DNA from: a virus
Virus record (IMG/VR): IMGVR_UViG_3300006917_002601
Location: 1 to 22,751 of that record
Direction: 5' to 3' (one strand)
DNA: 22,751 nucleotides
Part shown: in pieces, positions 7,886 through 15,001 of the stretch
How the letters are laid out: the number at the start of each line of letters is the position of its first letter
Numbering within the stretch: the first letter of the stretch is position 1
Made by a program: the position numbers and the translations under genes
The notes under the pieces: model-generated
What the model was told of the DNA's origin: nothing
Databases searched by the model: none
The model's input: the letters and a program-made list of their open reading frames with translations, nothing else

Positions 7886-9606
7886 GCGATCGCGAGGAAC
7901 TGCTGGCCCTTCGCCGCTTGGCCGAGCTTGAGGCTCGCGCTGGCGCACAGCCGGCCTCTCAGCCCCCCGCCACCCCGCAGGCGGCCCCGCAGGCCCCGCA
8001 GGCGCCCGTTCCGCGCACGAACATGGAGCAGCTGGGCCTCGGCACCCGGGCGACCGCTCAGGGGCTCCTAGGGCTTCCTGGGCTCGTCTACGACGTCGCC
8101 GCCATTCCGCAGAACCTCCTGTCGAACGTGCCGGGTCTCGGGTGGATGCGCGCCAAGCCCGCCGCCCAGCAAGTCTCCGAAGCCGCGACCGCAGTCGGCC
8201 TGCCCGAGCCCCGCGACGCGGGCGAGCGCATCATGGGCGCGGCGATCCAAGGCGTGGCGGGCGTGCCGACCGGGTATGGCCTCGGCGGCGTCGTGCGGCA
8301 GCAGGCCGGAGCCGCCGGGCAGCGGCTGGCCGATGTCCTGCAGGCCGCGCCCTTGCAACAGGCGGTCATGGGTGCCACGGGTGGCGCGGGATCGCAGGCG
8401 GCGCAGGAGGCCGTGGGGCCAGAAGCAAGCCCGGCTGCCAAGGCCGCCGCAGGCGTTGCTGGCGGCCTTGCCGGTGCGGCTGCGCCGTCTCTCGCCCTTG
8501 GTGCCGCTCGGCGCGCCGTGACGCCGCTGCCCGCTCGCCTGACCGAGGAGGAACGCCGTCTGGTGCAAGTAGCGCAGCGCGAGGGCGTTGATCTTCCGGT
8601 TGGCGCACAGACCGGCAGCCCGACCGTCAAGCTGGCCGAAAGCGCGCTGGCTCGGCTGCCCGGATCGGCCGGCGCGGCGCAGAACCAGCAGCAGCGGATG
8701 CGCGAGCAGTTCCAGGGCGCGGTCATGCGGACGACCGGAGAGGCCGCGACAGACGTGCGGCCCGAGACGCTCGACCGCGCTTTCGGGCGCATCGGGCAGC
8801 AGTTCGGCAATCTGATCGCGCAGACGCCGCAGGTCCGGTTGGATCGCGATTTCTTCCGCGCGGTCGATGACATCGAGCGTCAGTATGTGCGCCGCATGGA
8901 CGTCAACATCCGCCCGCCGGTCACCTCGTACATCGACGAGTTCAATCTGGTGCGCGGCGCGCCCAACGCGGCCATTCCTGGCGACGCTTATCAGAACATC
9001 TCGTCCAACCTCAAACGCATGGCCCGGTCGAACCAGAACCCCGAGGCCCGACTTGCGCTGAACCAGCTTGCCAACGCCCTAGACGATGCCGTCGAGCGTC
9101 AATTCAGCGGGCCGCTGAGGCAGGAATGGCGCGAGACGCGCCAGCAGTACCGCAATCTGCTCGCCATCAACGATGCCGCCTCCAAGGGAACGGCGCAGGA
9201 TCGTGCGACAGGCAATCTGTCTCTGGGCGCCTTCCAGCAGGCGGTGCGCGCGCAGGACAAGGCTGGATTTGGCAGGGGGCGTGGACAACTCAACGACCTC
9301 GCGCGCCTTGGTGGCTTCATCGCGGACAAGATCCCGAGCAGCGGAACGTCGGAGCGCACGCAAATGGCGAACGCGCTTTCGCTCGCTCCAGTTGGCGGCG
9401 GCGGCATGATCGGCATGGCAACCGGCAACCCCATTCTCGGGATGGCTGCCGGCGCAGCTGCGCCGTGGGCTGTCCAGCGCGCGCTGCAATCCGCGCCTGG
9501 TCGCGCGTACCTTACCAACCAATTGATGGCTGGCCCAACGCCGCTTTCGGGTGACGCGCGCCGCGCCGCCCTCATCAACGCTCTCCAGCAGGGGATCTCT
9601 CCATGA
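7882..9606 (+). CDS. Putative large ejection (internal virion / DNA transfer) protein
   Basis: A 574-residue protein. The start (REELLALRRLAELEARAG) echoes the end of the preceding protein (EQRELEALRARF), so the two share a short helical element. Pro/Ala/Gln-rich linkers follow to about residue 45. Ala/Gly-rich hydrophobic segments (VAGGLAGAAAPSLALGAA near 195; GGGGMIGMATGNPILGMAAGAAAPWAVQ near 510) could insert into membranes. A helical middle region (about 250-450) contains KLAESALARLPGSAGAAQ. This matches the idea of a protein that forms part of the DNA-transfer channel through the host envelope. It starts in ATGA overlap and ends in ATGA overlap with the tail fibre gene. Confidence 0.65.
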   Translation: MSDREELLALRRLAELEARAGAQPASQPPATPQAAPQAPQAPVPRTNMEQLGLGTRATAQGLLGLPGLVYDVAAIPQNLLSNVPGLGWMRAKPAAQQVSEAATAVGLPEPRDAGERIMGAAIQGVAGVPTGYGLGGVVRQQAGAAGQRLADVLQAAPLQQAVMGATGGAGSQAAQEAVGPEASPAAKAAAGVAGGLAGAAAPSLALGAARRAVTPLPARLTEEERRLVQVAQREGVDLPVGAQTGSPTVKLAESALARLPGSAGAAQNQQQRMREQFQGAVMRTTGEAATDVRPETLDRAFGRIGQQFGNLIAQTPQVRLDRDFFRAVDDIERQYVRRMDVNIRPPVTSYIDEFNLVRGAPNAAIPGDAYQNISSNLKRMARSNQNPEARLALNQLANALDDAVERQFSGPLRQEWRETRQQYRNLLAINDAASKGTAQDRATGNLSLGAFQQAVRAQDKAGFGRGRGQLNDLARLGGFIADKIPSSGTSERTQMANALSLAPVGGGGMIGMATGNPILGMAAGAAAPWAVQRALQSAPGRAYLTNQLMAGPTPLSGDARRAALINALQQGISP

Positions 9607-10865
9607 GTTTCAACGGCTCCGGCACCTTCCAGATCAACACCGCAGGCCAGCCGGTCGTAGCGGGAACGGTCATCACCGCGACCGCCTTCAACGCGCTGAC
9701 CGCCGACCTCGCGACCGGGCTCTCGACCTGCGTCACGAAGGACGGCCAGACGACGGTAACGGCTAACCTTCCGATGGGCGGAAACAAGCTGACCGGCCTC
9801 GGCGCCGGCACGCTCGGGACCGACAGCGCGCGCTTGTCGCAGGTCCAGGGCGGCATCTCCAGCCTGCTGGGCGTCTCGGGCATCGACACGATCACCGGCT
9901 CGGGCTCGCCACAGGTGACCACCTACGCCACCGGCCAGATGTTCTGGTTCGTCGCCAGCGGCACCAACACGGGCGCGGCGACGCTCAACATCGACAGCCT
10001 TGGTGCCAAGTCGATCACGCGCGGCACGGCGGCGCTGGCGGCGGGCGACATCATCAGCGGCAGCGTGGCGCTGGTCGTCTACGACGGTACGCAGTTCCAG
10101 CTCCTGTCGATCAACAGGTCGATCCAGGTCAACGGCACCATCGCCTCGGCCACCACGACCAACATCGGCGCGGCGAACGCCGAGTACCTCGCGGTCAGCG
10201 GCACCACCACGATCACCGCCTTCGACACCGTCACCGCTGGCATCTACCGGGTGCTGAAGTTCGACGGCATCCTGACCCTCACGCACAACGCCACATCGCT
10301 GATCCTGCCGGGCTCGGCGTCGATCACGACGGCGGCAAACGATGTCGCGGGCTTCCGGTCGCTGGGCAGCGGGAATTGGCGCTGCGAGTGGTATCAGCGC
10401 GCGAGCGGCGCTGCGGTGGTCAATCCATCGGCCACGACGAGCGTGGCTGGCGTGGTCACGCTCGCCACCGAGGCCGAGGCGCTGACCGGCACCGACACCT
10501 CGAAGGTCATCACGCCCGAGACCGGCAAGGCGGTGAACACGCGGCTCCAGCAGAACAGCCAGAGCGCCGACTACACGCTGGTCATCGGTGACGCTGGCAA
10601 GCAGATCTTCCACCCCAGCGCCGATACCTCCGCGCGCACGTTCACGATCCCGGCCAACGGTTCCGTGCCGTTCGCGGTCGGCACCGCCGTGACGTTCATC
10701 AACCAGAACGGCGCCGGCACGATCACGATCGCGATCACGACCGACACGATGCGCCTCGCTGGCGACGGCTCGACGGGCTCGCGCACCCTGGCCGCCAACG
10801 GCATCGCGACGGCGGTGAAGGTGACATCGACGGAGTGGTTGATCAGCGGCACGGGGCTGACCTGA
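9603..10865 (+). CDS. Tail fibre protein
   Basis: A 420-residue, Thr/Ala/Gly-rich beta protein. The N-terminal part has the common phage fibre signature KDGQTTVTANLPMGGNKLTGLGAG, normally near the tail-attachment end. The middle has GQMFWFVASGTNTGAATLNIDSLG and a collar-like segment SVAGVVTLATEAEALTGTDTSKVITPETG (residues about 280-310), as in many tail fibres. The C-terminal domain ends in TSTEWLISGTGLT. It probably links the tail to the receptor-binding adhesin encoded next. ATG 9603 overlaps the previous stop, and its own stop overlaps the next start by one base (TGATG). Confidence 0.8.
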   Translation: MSFNGSGTFQINTAGQPVVAGTVITATAFNALTADLATGLSTCVTKDGQTTVTANLPMGGNKLTGLGAGTLGTDSARLSQVQGGISSLLGVSGIDTITGSGSPQVTTYATGQMFWFVASGTNTGAATLNIDSLGAKSITRGTAALAAGDIISGSVALVVYDGTQFQLLSINRSIQVNGTIASATTTNIGAANAEYLAVSGTTTITAFDTVTAGIYRVLKFDGILTLTHNATSLILPGSASITTAANDVAGFRSLGSGNWRCEWYQRASGAAVVNPSATTSVAGVVTLATEAEALTGTDTSKVITPETGKAVNTRLQQNSQSADYTLVIGDAGKQIFHPSADTSARTFTIPANGSVPFAVGTAVTFINQNGAGTITIAITTDTMRLAGDGSTGSRTLAANGIATAVKVTSTEWLISGTGLT

Positions 10866-12436
10866 TGTCGGCGATCCACCAAGTCCTGCTCGCTGGCGGC
10901 GGAGCAACCTATCAGATCGCCAACTCGCTGCGCTTTCGAGCGGCGAACAGCGCCTATCTCAGCAGGACGTTTGGTTCACCGACTAGCTCGACTGTCTGGA
11001 CGTTCTCGGCATGGTGCAAGCGAGGCACCCTTGGCTCAACGTCGTATCTCCTCGGGGCGAGCACGACGACGAACTTCGGTTTCAACTCGTCTAACCAGCT
11101 TGTGCTGACCCTCAATGGCACGACGGCCTGCACCTCGACTGCGGTGTTCCGCGATCCTTCTGCATGGATGCACATCGTCTACCAGCAGAACGGAAGCGCG
11201 CAGACGATCTACGTCAACAACGCATCGGTCGCGACGGGCACGACCGCCGCTGCAATCTTCAACACGGCCATCGCGCATCAGGTCGGCGCGGCCAACACGA
11301 CCAATTTCTTCGACGGTCACCTTGCCAACGTCTATTGGATCGACGGCCAGGCCCTGACGCCCTCTTCCTTCGGCCAAACCGACGCCACCACGGGCGTGTG
11401 GGTGCCAAAGGCGTACAGCGGAACCTATGGCACCAACGGCTTCTTCCTCCAGTTCAAGGATGCCACCAGCACCACCACCATCGGCTACGACACCAGCGGC
11501 AACTCCAACAACTTCACGACGAGCGGCATCTCGGTGACGAGCGGCACGACGTTCGACCAGATGACCGACACGCCGACCAACAACTATTGCGTCCTAAGCC
11601 AGATCAACAAGTCGACCGCAGGCGGCACCGTCAAGAATGCTGGCCTCACTTGGAATTCCGGTGGGGGCGGCGCTACTTTCTATCTGGTGCAAAGCACGTT
11701 CGTGCTTTCAGGGAAGTGCTATTGGGAATTCGTCGTCCCAGCTTCCATTACATTCCCTCGCCCTGGAATCATGCGGGCCGATCAATCTCCTCCATCAAGC
11801 GGAGCTTCTTATTGGCCCGGAGGAGGCTCTGGTCCGGCCAACAGCGTCGGATATGTATGCAATGATGGAGATATCTACGTCGGAGGAGTTGCCGTTGTTA
11901 CAGGCGCGACTCCGTCCGCTGGCGACATCATCATGTTCGCGTTTGACGCTGCGACCGGCGAACTTTGGGTCGGTCGTAACGGAACGTGGCTCAACTCCGG
12001 TGATCCAGCCGCTGGGACTGGAGAAGTCACGACGGTCTCGCTTTCCTATAGTTGGGTGGCAACGGTGTGCGATGCTTCTACGCAAGACGCGGATATCAAC
12101 TTTGGCCAGCGCGTGTTCAGCTACACCCCGCCCAGCGGCTTCACGGCACTCTCGACCGCCAACATCGCCAGCACCGCGGTCACCACCAGCGGCTCGTTCA
12201 CCGGCAACGCAGCGGCGGATGGGCCTTTCGTGTGGACGAACGGCAACCCCGCGACGTTGGTGATCAACGGCAATGCGGTGACGTTCGGCACCCACGCCGA
12301 CAAGACCGCAGGCGGTTTCAAGCTGCGGACATCCTCGGCCAGCTACAACGCGAGCGGGTCCAACTCCTGGACGGCGACCGCTGGTAAGCGGTTCGTGCAA
12401 GTCAAAAAGCCCAACAACGCGCAGGTGAACCCATGA
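10865..12436 (+). CDS. LamG-like and SPRY-like adhesin (receptor-binding tail protein)
   Basis: A 523-residue protein. Residues about 20-190 look like a laminin-G/concanavalin-type beta sandwich: LRFRAANSAYLSRTF, WTFSAWCKRGTLGS, WMHIVYQQNGSAQTIYVNN and ANVYWIDGQAL. Residues about 270-425 match the phage SPRY domain: SGKCYWEFVV, NSVGYVCNDGDIYVGG, GELWVGRNGTWLNSGDPAAG and FGQRVFSYTPPSGFTALSTANI. Both folds bind ligands, so a role in host surface recognition is likely. ATG 10865 is chosen because it overlaps the previous stop; a longer frame from 10835 lies wholly in the fibre gene. The SPRY part, about 11640-12080, is visibly poorer in GC than its surroundings. Confidence 0.8.
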   Translation: MSAIHQVLLAGGGATYQIANSLRFRAANSAYLSRTFGSPTSSTVWTFSAWCKRGTLGSTSYLLGASTTTNFGFNSSNQLVLTLNGTTACTSTAVFRDPSAWMHIVYQQNGSAQTIYVNNASVATGTTAAAIFNTAIAHQVGAANTTNFFDGHLANVYWIDGQALTPSSFGQTDATTGVWVPKAYSGTYGTNGFFLQFKDATSTTTIGYDTSGNSNNFTTSGISVTSGTTFDQMTDTPTNNYCVLSQINKSTAGGTVKNAGLTWNSGGGGATFYLVQSTFVLSGKCYWEFVVPASITFPRPGIMRADQSPPSSGASYWPGGGSGPANSVGYVCNDGDIYVGGVAVVTGATPSAGDIIMFAFDAATGELWVGRNGTWLNSGDPAAGTGEVTTVSLSYSWVATVCDASTQDADINFGQRVFSYTPPSGFTALSTANIASTAVTTSGSFTGNAAADGPFVWTNGNPATLVINGNAVTFGTHADKTAGGFKLRTSSASYNASGSNSWTATAGKRFVQVKKPNNAQVNP

Positions 12437-12912
12437 TTGGCTGGGCCTTGTATGCGGCATGGTGCGCGTTTTGCTGGCGGCTGCGCGGCGGGATGATCAG
12501 CCAGATCACGCTCCAGCGGTTCGGCTATGCGCTCTCGACGGGCGAGACAAGGATGGCTTGCGCGTTCCTCATGGCGCTGCCGCTTGCCATCTTCAATCCG
12601 TGGCTCCTATCGGTCGCTCCTGCGGCCTTCGCCGCCATGGCCCTCGGTTACTTCGACAAGTCGATGGGGCTCGAGGAACCGGGCCGCGACCATGCTTTCC
12701 TCGCTCTCTGGGGCGTCGCGGTGGCTGCCATCATGCTGGTGCCGATCGCGATCCTGCATCGCTCTCCGTTGATGCTGGCCTTCTCGGCTCCCGGCCTGCT
12801 GGTCGCTGCGGCCTACGACATCAACAAGCGTTTCGGTGGTCGCTGGACCGAGCGCGCCGAGTGGATGACGGGCGCGATCTTCGGAGGCATCCTGTGGGCA
12901 GCGGCGTCGTGA
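12433..12912 (+). CDS. Multi-pass membrane protein next to the lysis genes
   Basis: A 159-residue, strongly hydrophobic protein with about five membrane segments: residues 2-15 (weak), 40-60 (ACAFLMALPLAIF), 60-75, 87-108 (LALWGVAVAAIMLVPIAIL) and 110-127. Amphipathic loops (DKSMGLEEPGRDH, DINKRFGGRWTERAEW) separate them. It starts in ATGA overlap with the adhesin gene and precedes the holin genes. It may be a lysis accessory or a superinfection-exclusion protein, but I do not recognise the family. The function is open. Confidence 0.65.
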   Translation: MIGWALYAAWCAFCWRLRGGMISQITLQRFGYALSTGETRMACAFLMALPLAIFNPWLLSVAPAAFAAMALGYFDKSMGLEEPGRDHAFLALWGVAVAAIMLVPIAILHRSPLMLAFSAPGLLVAAAYDINKRFGGRWTERAEWMTGAIFGGILWAAAS

Positions 12913-12935
12913 ACGATGGATTTGGAGGACGAGAA

Positions 12936-13013
12936 ATGGCGGGTCGGAGCGACATGGCCCAGCCCCGAGGCACGGCGCGTCTCGCCGCCTGTCGCCTTGC
13001 ACACGCTACCTGA
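12936..13013 (+). CDS. Possible 25-residue small ORF before the XhlA-like gene
   Basis: ATG 12936 is preceded by a good Shine-Dalgarno (GGAGGA, six-base spacing) and reads 25 codons to TGA at 13011. The peptide starts MAGRSDMAQ, is basic, and has no clear membrane segment. It would fill an otherwise empty stretch of 129 bases between the membrane protein and the XhlA-like gene. Nothing supports a function. It may simply couple translation to the next gene, or be a chance ORF. Confidence 0.3.
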   Translation: MAGRSDMAQPRGTARLAACRLAHAT

Positions 13014-13041
13014 CCCCATCGCGCCGCCGAGGAGGACTGCC

Positions 13042-13278
13042 GTGCAAGAACAAGCCCTGTTGGATCACGCGCAGCAGATCGGTGCGCTGAAGTCCGAGGT
13101 CGCGCACATGACCGACCGCATCGAAGACATGGACAAGAAGCTCGACCAGATCATCGCGGCGGCGAATATGGGCAAGGGCGCGTGGCTCGCGGCGGTGAAG
13201 GCCGGCGGCATCATCGCAACGCTCGGGGCCGGCGCCGCGTGGCTCTGGGGCCACCTCCAGACCTTCATGCATCGCTGA
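13042..13278 (+). CDS. XhlA-like lysis protein (coiled coil plus one TM segment)
   Basis: With the GTG start at 13042 the product has 78 residues. Residues 5-40 form a coiled coil (HAQQIGALKSEVAHMTDRIEDMDKKLDQI), followed by one C-terminal TM helix (about 55-72, GGIIATLGAGAAWLWGHL) and a short basic end. This design matches haemolysin XhlA-type proteins, which work with holins at the inner membrane. GTG 13042 is chosen because AGGAGGAC lies five bases upstream; the in-frame ATG at 12916 would add a Pro/Arg-rich leader and has no Shine-Dalgarno. The gene is followed ten bases later by the 3TM holin, which supports a lysis role. Confidence 0.68.
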   Translation: MQEQALLDHAQQIGALKSEVAHMTDRIEDMDKKLDQIIAAANMGKGAWLAAVKAGGIIATLGAGAAWLWGHLQTFMHR

Positions 13279-13288
13279 GGAGACCGAC

Positions 13289-13696
13289 ATGGCACCCCTG
13301 CTCGCCGCCCTGCTGCCGATCTTCGGGTCGGTGATCGACAAGGTCATCCCCGACAGGGCCGCCGCCGACAGGGCGAAGCTCGAGGCGCAGGCGCAGCTCG
13401 TCGCCGCCGCCACCCAGGGCGCGCTCGCACAACTCGAGGTCAACAAAGTCGAGGCCGCGCACCAGAGCGTGTTCGTCGCGGGATGGCGACCGGCGATCGG
13501 CTGGGTGTGTGCGGCCGCGCTGGCCTACAGCTACATGCTCGTCCCGCTCGTCGGCTTCACGCTCGCCCTGCTCGGGCAGCCGGCGCCGCGCTGGCCGGTG
13601 CTGGACAACAACCTGTGGGAGCTAATGTTCGGCATGCTCGGCATGGGCGCGCTGCGGTCGTGGGACAAGGCGCAGGAGCGCAAGGGTGGCGGCTGA
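13289..13696 (+). CDS. Three-TM holin of the GTA_holin_3TM type
   Basis: A 135-residue protein. Residues 1-18 are hydrophobic (LLAALLPIFGSVIDKVIP). A charged helix follows (residues 22-65: DRAKLEAQAQLVAAATQGALAQLEVNKVEA), then HQSVFVAGWRPAIGWVCAAALAYSYM and LVPLVGFTLALLG, and a C-terminal helix (LWELMFGMLGMGALRSWDK). The GWRP-IGW motif before the second TM segment and ALRSWDKAQ at the end are typical of the holin family first named from gene transfer agents, where it permeabilises the inner membrane to release endolysin. It overlaps the endolysin start by 11 bases. TGAGGAGA lies five bases before ATG 13289. Confidence 0.85.
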   Translation: MAPLLAALLPIFGSVIDKVIPDRAAADRAKLEAQAQLVAAATQGALAQLEVNKVEAAHQSVFVAGWRPAIGWVCAAALAYSYMLVPLVGFTLALLGQPAPRWPVLDNNLWELMFGMLGMGALRSWDKAQERKGGG

Positions 13697-14201
13697 GAAC
13701 TGGGGCGAGGCTTTCCGCGCGCTGCTGCGCCACGAAGGCGGCTTCGTCAACCATCCCCGCGACCCCGGCGGCATGACCAACCTGGGTGTGACGCGGCGCG
13801 TCTGGGAGGAATGGACCAGCCATCCCGCGAACGAGGCCGACATGCGCGGCCTGACGCCGGGCATGGTCGAGCCGCTCTACCGCGAGCGCTACTGGCGCAA
13901 GGTTCGCGGCGACGAGCTGCTAGGGGGCGTGGACCTCGCGGTCTTCGATTGCGCCGTCAACAGCGGGCCGGGGCGCGCGGCGATGTTGCTGCAGCAGGCG
14001 ATCGGCGTCTGGCCGGATGGCGTGATCGGGCCAAAGACGATGGCGGCGATCAAGGCGGCGGATGCGAAGGCGACCGTGGATCGGTTCTGCGACCTGCGGC
14101 TGGCGTTCCTGCGCGGGCTGCCGACATGGCCGACGTTCGGTAATGGCTGGGAGCGGCGCGTCGAGGATGTGAGGCGGCAGGCGAAGGGGATGGTGGGCTG
14201 A
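13686..14201 (+). CDS. Endolysin, GH108 lysozyme-like with peptidoglycan-binding domain
   Basis: A 171-residue muramidase-like enzyme that cleaves peptidoglycan glycan strands. The N-terminal motif RHEGGFVNHPRDPGGMTNLGVT (residues 15-36) carries the probable catalytic Glu17 and is the signature of glycosyl hydrolase family 108. Residues about 80-125 (VDLAVFDCAVNSGPGRAAMLLQQAIGV, DGVIGPKTMAAI) form the partner peptidoglycan-binding domain. There is no signal peptide, so it depends on the holin encoded just upstream. The GTG start at 13686 has AGGAG seven bases upstream, inside the holin gene. It is the last gene of the rightward late module and faces the leftward early operon. Confidence 0.88.
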   Translation: MAAENWGEAFRALLRHEGGFVNHPRDPGGMTNLGVTRRVWEEWTSHPANEADMRGLTPGMVEPLYRERYWRKVRGDELLGGVDLAVFDCAVNSGPGRAAMLLQQAIGVWPDGVIGPKTMAAIKAADAKATVDRFCDLRLAFLRGLPTWPTFGNGWERRVEDVRRQAKGMVG

Positions 14202-14211
14202 CGCGCGGTCG

Positions 14212-14227
14212 CTACTCGCAAGAGTAG
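14212..14227. terminator. Small hairpin at the convergent late/early junction
   Basis: CTACTC and GAGTAG form a perfect 6-bp stem around GCAA, a GNRA tetraloop on the plus strand. It spans the last codons and stop of the minus-strand gene and begins ten bases after the endolysin stop. No T-run follows on either side, so intrinsic termination would be weak. It may be an RNA end-stabilising or a partial bidirectional terminator. It is the only structure in the 10-base gap between the convergent modules. Confidence 0.3.
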
Positions 14228-14757
14228 ACGCTCTCCGACCGCCGCAGCTGCAGCCATCGCGGCACGGTCGTGAAGGACTTGTCGCGGAACAGGACGCGGT
14301 TGGTCGGCTGGATGGTCAGGCGACCGCCATCGGTTCGCAGGAACATGAACTCCTTCGCCTGCGCCGGCGCGTGTGTGTAGGCGTCCCCGACCGGGATGGC
14401 CGTGAACAGGTATTCCGCGCCCAGCTCGGCGTCTGCCGCGCGCACGATCGCGCCGAGGCCGTCGAGGTAGTCGTAGGTGTGCAAGGAGAACTGCGAGCCA
14501 TAGCAGTCCCATTCCTGCGCGTCCTTGATCGTCCACGGATCGGGATCGGTGCAGAACGCCAGCGCGTGAGGCGGGAGGTCTCGGTAGACCGCGCCGCACT
14601 CGAGCAGCACCGTGCAGCCCCATGCGCGGCCAGGATGGCTGTGCAGGCCGAACCAGACCGCCGGGAACCACTCGTCGGCACCGAAGCCGATGAAGGCGCC
14701 GCAGACCGAAACGTATTGATGGCGTGGCAGGCTGCCGCTGGCCGTAAACAGCGTCAT
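14212..14757 (-). CDS. Hypothetical protein, last gene of the leftward early operon
   Basis: A 181-residue protein with no signal peptide or TM segment. It is rich in aromatic and acidic residues: GAFIGFGADEWFPAVWFGLHSHPGRAWG, AVYRDLPPHALAF, DPDPWTIKDAQEWDCYGSQFSLH and FLRTDGGRLTIQPTNRV. The pattern suggests a compact mixed alpha/beta enzyme or binding protein, but I recognise no family. ATG 14757 is chosen because it overlaps the stop of the 28-residue membrane peptide (ATGA) and no independent Shine-Dalgarno is seen; this pairing suggests the two are made together. Confidence 0.62.
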   Translation of the reverse strand: MTLFTASGSLPRHQYVSVCGAFIGFGADEWFPAVWFGLHSHPGRAWGCTVLLECGAVYRDLPPHALAFCTDPDPWTIKDAQEWDCYGSQFSLHTYDYLDGLGAIVRAADAELGAEYLFTAIPVGDAYTHAPAQAKEFMFLRTDGGRLTIQPTNRVLFRDKSFTTVPRWLQLRRSESVYSCE

Positions 14758-14840
14758 CGCAGCGCCATCGCGATCGTGATGGCCCACAAGGCGACGTAGC
14801 TCGTCACCGCTACCCACGCGGCGATGGTGCGGATGGTCAT
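14754..14840 (-). CDS. 28-residue single-TM microprotein
   Basis: The frame runs from ATG 14840 to TGA 14756-14754. A basic start (MTIRTIAAW) precedes about 18 hydrophobic residues (VAVTSYVALWAITIAMAL) and a final Arg, so almost the whole peptide is one membrane helix. A very strong Shine-Dalgarno (GGAGGAGGGA) lies a few bases upstream. Both ends overlap neighbours as ATGA. Such spacing and ribosome site are not expected by chance. A role in membrane perturbation or exclusion is possible, but nothing in the sequence proves it. Confidence 0.6.
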   Translation of the reverse strand: MTIRTIAAWVAVTSYVALWAITIAMALR

Positions 14841-15001
14841 CGTCCCTCCTCCGCTTCCACGACCACCAGCCCGGCGGCCTCGATCGCGTTGACCACCCGA
14901 ATCAGGAACGCCAGCCGATGCCAATCGACCGGGCAGTCGGGATCGGGTGCGTACTGGTAGAGAGCGCGGAACGCGCGGCGCGCGGCGACGGCGGGGGTCA
15001 T
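14837..15001 (-). CDS. 54-residue hypothetical protein
   Basis: A small protein starting in ATGA overlap with the methyltransferase stop and ending in ATGA overlap with the 28-residue peptide. It contains ARRAFRALYQYAPDPDCPVDWHRLAFL followed by a helix (VVNAIEAAGLVVVEAEE). It is predicted to be helical and soluble. The only support is the perfect coupling on both sides and the codon-like composition. The family is unknown. Confidence 0.55.
   Translation of the reverse strand: MTPAVAARRAFRALYQYAPDPDCPVDWHRLAFLIRVVNAIEAAGLVVVEAEEGR

Noticed and set aside
12916-13278. ATG 12916 as start of the XhlA-like gene
   Set aside because: No Shine-Dalgarno precedes it and the added residues are Pro/Arg-rich and unlike the family, whereas GTG 13042 has AGGAGGAC at good spacing.
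14202-14227. Attachment site or strong bidirectional terminator at the convergent junction
   Set aside because: Only a 6-bp hairpin without T-tracts is present, and there is no integrase or direct repeat in the window.
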